Below, in pieces: positions 57,601 through 64,000 of a stretch of 64,000 nt of DNA. The notes under the pieces are model-generated. The model searched no databases. It saw only the letters and a list, made by a program, of their open reading frames with translations, and was not told the origin of the DNA. The position numbers and the translations under genes were made by a program. Position 1 is the stretch's first letter, and every line of letters starts with the position of its first letter. The DNA lies in contig NC_057318.1 of the NCBI RefSeq assembly GCF_000687475.1, positions 186,001-250,000 of the forward strand. The letters are read 5' to 3'. This stretch comes from Ustilaginoidea virens (Eukaryota > Ascomycota > Sordariomycetes > Hypocreales > Clavicipitaceae).

Positions 57601-60100
57601 TGTACTGCATAAATACAAACCGCCGCACGCATGAAACAAGACAAGGACCGCCAAGGAAGTCGGTACGTATTTCGAGTGCAATTAGCGCATGAGACATTGT
57701 TCGCCCTTCATTTCTGGCGGCGCCACCCCTGCTCATTTGCCTGCCTGCCAGGCATTGGCCGCGCCACGATATGTCCTTTCCTGTCATTTTACAGGGTAGC
57801 CGGAGCGGACATGGAGCCACCGAGTTCGGACTACTGTGCCACTACGGAGGCGTTTTGCTTGGTCAATTTCTCTGCCGACGCTTAGGGTCGTCTTGCGACT
57901 GACGTCATGAGCTGGAAGAGGCAGACGGGCCAATTCATCGCTTGATTGACGGCCACAACCGCACATACGTATTTATAATATGTATATATATAGAGTTCCG
58001 AAACCAGGTGAAAATGATTTATTGCACTGGACGGAATCGAGATTTCTCGTGGACTGGAGGACTTTTTTTTTTTTTTTTGCAAAGCACGCACGCAAGCGAG
58101 CAAACCAGCAGAATTGACTTTGCATTTTCAAGCAGACGATCCATCTATGTAAAGAAAAATAGGAAAAAAAAAAAGGCGAGGTAGACGGGCTCGATGCACA
58201 CTTCTTCTTGGATACGAAGTGTGCACCGCACGAGACTAGACTCAACGAACGGCACATGTTGTCAAAAAGACGTTTTGACGATGGAACTTGGCTTCAGCTC
58301 GATGCCCCCCCCCGTCCGATGATAGGCTCGTGTCTTGGCTTCCCTGGCCCGATCATGGCACGCCCCCTGGCCAGCACTAGCAGCAAGGCCGTGCATCAGG
58401 CTAGCCGGGATTGCTGGAATGAGCTCTGACGTGCCACGCTGCGCTACGCTGTGAGGTACAAGCCAACGTACCTGATTGTCCTCCTTTTTGTTTCTTCAAT
58501 CTTGACAACCAACCAACCACCTTGCTCTGGCTTCCATGGCGCCTGGGCAGCAGAAAAGCTTCCAGCAGGGACATGGCAAATAAACCGGCCAAGCCATGTG
58601 GGAGTTGACGCGCTTACGTGCTAGTGCTGGACTTGTCCACTTTTTATTTTCTTCCTTTCTTCCTTCCTTCTTTCCTTCTTTCTTTCTTTCTTTCCTTCTT
58701 TTCTTTTTATTTATCTATTTATTTATTTTCTTCATATATATATCTCTGCATCATTCCAGGATGACGCGTGCGGCGGCTCGTCAAATGCGGCTGGGCATCC
58801 GCCCGGATTCGGAGCACGGCTCTGCCGCTACTGTTAGTCGCTGAGTAAAGGACCGAACGACGGGAGAACGGGTCGGACAAGATGGGGGAGAGGGGGGGAC
58901 CGGGGAGGGATGGGGGGTCCGTGCTCCACATGTCGATATAATACACGGATATACGGCTATGCCTGCATTACTTTCGCCTTGGTTGAGCTCAGCGTGTTGG
59001 GCCATGGCCTATACGGTTTTGGCGTTTTGGCGGGTTTGCGGGTTGGCAGGTTTGGCAGGTTTGGCTTGGCACTTTTAGGCTCTCGATCCAAGTGGACGGG
59101 CCGTCGTTTCAAAGGGTCATTGTCCAGAGACTTTGAGGTCAGATTTTACCATGGTTGCGCACGCGGCGCGACATGATGCGTCTGGACTGCTTGCAACCTG
59201 CCCACTCGGGGTGATTTGGTGTTTGCGGTCGCGATAAGGAATAGGAACAGGAATAGGGGCAAATACAAAACAAATACGTCGGTAAATGATGCAGCTAGTC
59301 GAGGAGCCGTTCCGTGAAGCCGTGAAGCCGTGAATCCGTGATACGTGCCCACATGGGCCACCTATGCCATGCCACCCGCCCCGCCTGCGATAATGATGAG
59401 CCATGATCGAAGAAGCATGATACGGCACGGCGGGTGGACACCAGGTCCTTTCTAGTCTTTAGCTTTTTGTCCGCTGGATTGGCTCTGGGCAGCCATGTAT
59501 GTACACAGCACGTCAAAAGACGGTTCACCAACTGCACTGCACCACCATGGGTCGACCGCCCTTCTGCACGCCAAACGAGGTGCCGCGCCGGGCGCGCGCC
59601 ACAATATGGTTTGCAACGGTCGTGTCACCGCGACGGGATGAAGATTCTGACTCTTGAGCAGGAGACGGCGGTGGTGCTGGCGGTGGTGCTGGCGGTGGCA
59701 CTGGTGGCAAATGCTGCCTTTGCGACGGATTGCATGCATGCATGCGATGCAAGGTAGGGTGCCCCAACAGACAGAGCGAGGTGAAGTGAGCGCCATCCAG
59801 GCTTCCAGTCCTGTCCTGGGTGGGTGGCTCGATGGCTGTGCGCCGACGTCCGTTGTCGTAGATCGTTTCTGCGCTCAAACGCCTGGTGGCTGCAGGGCGC
59901 TCAGCTTTCTCCACCCAAGTGGCACGTCGTCTGGGCTGGTTGCAAGCGCGCAAAAATCGCATTTTTGCCGTCTTGTGATTTGCAGTCTGTGGTTTTTTTT
60001 TTTTTTTTTTTTTTTCCAGGGGAGCGGCGTGCGAATGGGGGTGGTGGGGCTGATGGCGTGGTGGTGGTGGACCGTGGGTGGAATGGCGCGATTCGTGTGT
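57601..60100. other. Gene-free region with CTTT/TATT microsatellite
   Basis: No credible gene. A pyrimidine microsatellite of TTCC/CTTT/TATT units spans 58656-58738. ORFs crossing 59525-60802 (425 codons, -) and 59654-60529 (291 codons, +) lie opposite each other and include the minisatellite and a poly-Lys/Phe tract, so neither is accepted. Confidence 0.45.
58656..58738. repeat. CTTT/TATT microsatellite
   Basis: Run of TTCC, CTTT and TTTA tetranucleotides. Confidence 0.85.
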
Positions 60101-60107
60101 GGGGGGG

Positions 60108-60246
60108 ACTTTCCCTGGGAGCATTTCCCTGGGGCATCTTCCCAAGGGCACCTTCCCTGGGGCATCTTCCTGGGAGCACTTTCCCTGGGGCATCTTCCTG
60201 GGAGCACTTTCCCTGGGGCATCTTCCCGAGGGCACCTTCCCTGGGG
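60108..60246. repeat. 15/30-bp minisatellite
   Basis: Alternating 15-bp half-units with core TTCCCTGGGGCATC and TTCCTGGGAGCAC or CCAAGGGCAC variants, about four to five 30-bp copies. It encodes CPREDAPGK-like repeats on the minus strand purely from its periodicity (multiple of 3). Confidence 0.9.
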
Positions 60247-63200
60247 TGACCATCCGCGTGACAAGTTGGTGACAATTTGGCGACAGATAGGTCCAGTACG
60301 GTACCCTGTTGGAACAGACCAGACTCAAACCCAACTTGCTCAACCTGCCCACGACCGTTTCACTCAACAGAGCCCCCTTGGCAAAGTTCGATCCGTCCGC
60401 CTGGCATGCCAACTTGAACCAGCAGACGCACCTCGATGTGCCGAGAGAGTTGCCAAACCAAGTGCCGTGTTCATGTTGCACAAGGGGTCTTGCATGCCTA
60501 CCTCTCGACGGAGTACCCTGGGTGCCTAATCCATCGATATCCGCCGACTCCGGAGTAGCAAGCCAGCTTGTCCAGTTGTGCGCTCCAGCAACTCCAGCAA
60601 CGACCCCGTCCCCTCTTGAAGAAACATCCGACGTTGAATCGAGAATCTCAGATGCTGGGCCAAGACAAAGCGGCTTTTGCTTGCGCCAACCTCCGCGGCG
60701 CCATGATCCATCAGTTGAGTCGGGACGAAGTGGGGTGACGGGGAGCAGCAAGTGGCACCACCCACTCTGCCCACTGCTCCCTGCCCACTGCTCACTGCCC
60801 ACTGCCCACCACCGATCATGATCATGTCAATAGCATGCCAGCACGGATAGCGCCTCCGGTTTGAAACTCGAAAAAGATGCAGGCATTATTTCTTTGGGGC
60901 AGCCTCCAGCCTCTAGCTCCGGCGCAATCCATACATACTGTGCTGCGCAGCGTGCGCTTGCGCATGCACCCGTCCGAGGCGGGCAAGCTGATGGACGGAG
61001 CTGAGCGGGCGCAAGATTTCGCCGGCTCAACTTAGACTTTGTGCCATGGGCCTGTCGAACTAGTCAATAGCTTTGCTGATTGCGCTTCTTGGCCGACGCC
61101 AATTGTCCCGAGGGATCCCGTTTCTTTCGTCCTGTCTGGTCCATCTCGCGTTGCCCTTCTATTTTCTTGTCGCCACTTGGGCAGGAAATTTGAACCCACG
61201 CCCAGGTAGCACGTCTTGATATGTGCGCGGCAATGCGTTTCTGTCTCACGCATTACGCATAGCTCGAACCCACATTGGCCACTGATAAGCGTCCGCATAC
61301 GGACCACGTCACTTGAGTCACCTTTCTTTTTCTTGTCAACGGTTTTTTTTTTTTTTTTTCAGGGACCATCTACGAACGCGAGGGGGGGATACGTGCGCTT
61401 TCTGGCTCGGCCCTGTCTCGAGTCGAGGTGGCTTTCGCCACTCCCCCCGCCCCCTTTTTCCCTGGAAGCCTCCGCAGGTTACCAGGTATGGATCTCGGCA
61501 TGCCTGTTTGATACAACATTGAAGCCAGGTGTGGCTGGACGCATGCTATCGGCCGCATAAATCCGCCATGGGAATGTCCTCTGCCAACGCCGAGCAGGGT
61601 TGTTGTGCGGAGATGGGACGACACTGATACTGCCCTGGGCTTCTAAGAAAGGCGGACTTTTAAGGGCGGCGAATTCTAGGGCTGGCATCCTACTTCGTTA
61701 TCCCTTCTCAAAGCCGGAGAATAAGTTTCTGTCCGGTCTCCGAAAGTACAACGGCGGCGTGGTACATATGTCCAGGGCGACAAGGCCCCGTCAGCTTGCT
61801 TGCCGCCACAGTCACCGCCTGCTTTCCAGAAGACTGGTGGATGGATGGAAGCAACTTGTGGAGAAGAGAACCGCGATTAAAATTAGTCTTGTCAGAGATG
61901 GGGTACCCTCCCTCACGCCTTTAGCGCCGAAAACATGGGGTAAGTTGTGCATGGCCATCAGTCCCAACGGATGGACATGTTGGTGCTGCTGCTCGTCATT
62001 CTTGCACCCCCCCTCCTTCTTGGTGCAAATCAGTCTGGTGTTGAGCCCTTGCTCACCGGTATGCCAGATGGTTCAATGCCCCCCTCCGACCTACACATGC
62101 CGAGGAGGGGTCATGGCAGCCTTGTCGTCTTTCCATCCCGAGTTTGACAGGCATTCCAGTCCTTTCAACTGCTGTGTCGAGCAAAAAAATGAGCATTCGA
62201 TAGAATTGCATGCTTAGAAGCCACCGGTGTTCCCCCCCCCTCCCCCCCCCCCAAATAGACGTTACGCAACAAGTGTTTGACGGGATATGCCGAAATGATA
62301 CCACCACACCTGTACACTTGTCTTGCCGTCGGTTGTCCCGGGTTGTGGTGGTGGTTGGATCTGCCGTGAGCAAACTACCTTTTCCTCTTTGTCCGTTGCT
62401 CGTTTTGCTGACCTTTGCAAGTCACCCGCCTTCGCGTGCGGGGTGGCGATGGTAGCAAGTGACGTAGGGGTGGTTGTTGGCCTTCAAGGGCATCACCGTC
62501 ACGGCACAGGCGGAACCACTTCTTTGCAGATCACCCGTCTCCCGTTCCCGTTCCTGTCCCTGTCCCTGTCCCTGTCCCGTCTCGATATGCGGGCGTGACT
62601 CGTCTTGGCGTGAATGCAGAGCGTCCATTCTGCCACGGACGTTGACAGCCTTTTGATCGTTTGGCCATTACGTAGGTCGACGCGAGTATACGGGCGCAAA
62701 GCTATATCCAGGTGCCCGCCGATCCTGCGGGCAACCCTCCTCACTGGCATCCCACCCAAGCGGCCTCTCGCACCTCGTTGTGGCAAAGTCCTTGCCGCTC
62801 TGCTGGCCGTGTGCGGAGTTGCGTGTCCGCGTCGGCGCGCCTTTTGGTTATCCCCAGCGTGGAGGAGGCTTACGGGCTTTCCTGCGAGGCGGCTGCGCGA
62901 TGTGGTCATTTTACCGGGGCGGATATCGCCAGTCCAGCGATGGACCCGTGGGGGGGCTGCGTGTAACATGACGTTGGGGTGAAGCTGGCGCTGCGTTTCG
63001 CAACGACGGGAGAGGCGGACTCGGCCTCGGGTCGGTGACGGCGAAGCTGGGACAAGGGTCGCATCGGGGTTCACTGGTTCTGGGCGGGAGCTCCCTGCCG
63101 CTTGGCACGGCTGCCCGGGCGCAACGGTACGAGGGGGTGATGCAGCCGGGTCGGGGCCGAACGAGGTTCAGCAACTAGAGACGTTGGAAAATAGACGAGG

Positions 63201-63498
63201 TAGTCTGTAACAGAGGACCGGAAGGGGTCGCTGGTCTGTGAGGCTGGTCTGTGAGACTGGTCTGTGAGTCGCGCGGACGACGTGGTTGGGTGTTTGGGCA
63301 AGACGCACGCAGCTGCTGGATACCAAGTCGAGGGCTTTGCCTGCCGTGGAAAAGTTTGGAGCGCCGTTCAAGCGGCTTCCACGACGTTCACATGGTCGTG
63401 ACCCCTTGGCCGCCATGACGGCGACCGCAGAGCGTCTGACACAGCTGCCTACAGTACTACCAACCGGCCAACAACGATTCCTAGGTATATATTGCTAA
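60247..63498. other. Gene-free region before the right-edge transporter
   Basis: No gene supported. T tracts at about 61345-61360, a C-rich stretch at about 62234-62251, a (CCTGTC)n array at 62541-62578, and several ORFs of 100-205 codons on both strands (for example 61600-62217 +, 62499-63074 -) with no recognisable features. Confidence 0.45.
62541..62578. repeat. (CCTGTC)n hexamer array
   Basis: About five to six copies of CCTGTC with a CCCGTT start. Confidence 0.85.
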
Positions 63499-63520
63499 AT
63501 ATATATATATATATATATAT
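63499..63520. repeat. (AT)11 dinucleotide repeat
   Basis: Twenty-two alternating A and T, 46 bp downstream of the transporter stop codon (gene on -), in its presumed 3' UTR. Confidence 0.85.
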
Positions 63521-63565
63521 GGAAAGGAAAGAAAACACCACGATCCGAAAGACATGCGACCTTCC

Positions 63566-63738
63566 TTAGTCGCCGTGCACAGGGGGCCCGGCGTAGTTCT
63601 TGTGGCCCCAGACCCAGTACCAGATGGCCGAGACGGCGGTCGCGGCGACAAAGACGGCCGGGGCGTAGTTGACGGTCGAGGCTTGGACGGGGACGGCCGA
63701 GGGCATGCAGAACAGGGGGAGGGCGAGGGCGGACCAAG
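63566..63738 (-). CDS. C-terminal exon of an APC-family transporter (GABA/choline permease type), partial
   Basis: The minus-strand exon begins after a good acceptor (gctaac...cccgccag at 63739) and encodes about 57 residues: 'WSALALPLFCMPSAVPVQA', 'STVNYAPAVFVAATAVSAIWYW' and 'VWGHKNYAGPPVHGD'. This is the penultimate-loop, NYA motif, last membrane segment and short tail typical of fungal GABA/choline/amino-acid permeases of the APC superfamily (UGA4/HNM1/gabA relatives). The exon is phase 2 at its 5' end. Upstream exons lie beyond 64000. The intron occupies at least 262 bp and I see no plausible donor in it, so it is unusually long. Substrate cannot be judged from this piece. Confidence 0.8.
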
Positions 63739-63764
63739 CTGGCGGGGCAGTTAGCAGCCGACGA

Positions 63765-64000
63765 GGAAAGATGGAAAAGTAAGGACGCAAGAAAGGAAGA
63801 AAGCAAAAAGCAAGAAGACAGTGCAAGAAAGGAAGAAAGCAAAAAGCAAGAAGACAACAAGAAAGGAAGGAAGAAAGCGAGAAAGCGAGAAAGGAAGAAA
63901 GCGAAAAGCAAAAAGACAGCAAGAAAGGAAGAAGAAAGCGAGAAAGCGAGAAAGGAAGAAAGCGAAAAGCAAGAAAGCAAGAAAAAAAAAGAGAAATATA
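63765..64000. repeat. Purine-rich satellite (GAAAGGAAGAAAGC-type) in the transporter intron
   Basis: A/G-rich + strand made of GAAAGGAAGAAAGC, AAAAGCAAGAAG and AAAGCGAG words repeated to the window end. On the transcribed (-) strand it is a long C/T tract upstream of the 3' splice site. The Leu/Phe/Ser-rich ORFs through it are artefacts. Confidence 0.85.

Noticed and set aside
56927..57820. 297-codon - ORF
   Set aside because: Cys/Pro/Arg-rich, contains a Phe run from a homopolymer, overlaps a 239-codon + ORF; no features.
59525..60802. 425-codon - ORF
   Set aside because: Spans a minisatellite, a poly-Lys tract and a Pro-rich microsatellite; no conserved domain seen. Kept only as a low-interest finding.
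1..64000. CRISPR array, rRNA, tRNA or secondary-metabolite cluster
   Set aside because: No spaced identical repeats, RNA signatures or PKS/NRPS/terpene motifs were seen; the tandem arrays lack spacers.

Overview
The window is nuclear DNA of a filamentous ascomycete, most likely a Sordariomycete of the Hypocreales type. Evidence: short (73-190 bp) GT-AG introns with CTGAC/CTAAC branch sites, a typical filamentous-fungal gene set (acc1, nudE, DOA10, a GAC1-like PP1 regulator), and transposon remains carrying the C-to-T/G-to-A damage of repeat-induced point mutation (RIP). No genome-wide comparison was possible, so the species is not named.

Layout. (1) 1 to about 14.75 kb: an AT-rich, gene-free RIP island. 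It holds a stop-riddled Ty3/gypsy chromovirus (about 1.2-4.25 kb, with 5' parts before 0.68 kb), an undamaged solo LTR inserted in it with a perfect 5-bp target duplication (684-1254), a second LTR-type element flanked by ATTAG (5497-7096), and a second, even more AT-rich gag-pol element (about 8.3-13.45 kb) with a nested insertion. (2) 15-16.1 kb: a GC-rich transition with unrecognised ORFs. (3) 16.3-19.9 kb (-): a conserved fungal membrane-anchored Ala/Ser-rich protein, three exons. (4) 19.9-23.2 kb: intergenic, with two copies of a roughly 390-bp MITE-like element. (5) 23.2-28.2 kb (+): DOA10/SSM4 (MARCH6-type) ER ubiquitin ligase. (6) 29.5-31.3 kb (+): nudE. (7) 35.1-42.2 kb (+): cytosolic acetyl-CoA carboxylase, with a leader of about 670 nt containing no ATG. 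(8) 43.3-43.6 kb (-): BolA3/Bol3-type mitochondrial Fe-S protein, divergent from (9) an amino-acid permease (44.5-46.7 kb, +). (10) 46.85-47.7 kb: satellite arrays, including a tandem duplication with one RIP-damaged copy; then a frameshifted acyl-CoA synthetase relic (48.1-48.3 kb). (11) 49.2-51.6 kb (-): PP1 regulatory subunit with an RVxF motif and a CBM21 domain, plus a second exon that a plain ORF call misses. (12) 51.6-63.5 kb: about 12 kb with no gene I can support, rich in homopolymers, minisatellites and two dispersed palindromic motifs. (13) 63.57-63.74 kb (-): last exon of an APC-family transporter running off the right edge.

The genes are independent housekeeping functions (ER protein degradation, dynein/nuclear positioning, fatty-acid synthesis, Fe-S assembly, glycogen/PP1 control, amino-acid uptake). 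I see no biosynthetic cluster, CRISPR array, tRNA or rRNA. I did not find a convincing undescribed system. The most unusual items are the nested transposon history, the locally RIP-damaged tandem repeat at 47 kb, the ATG-free acc1 leader and the His-to-Gln change in the BolA3 protein.
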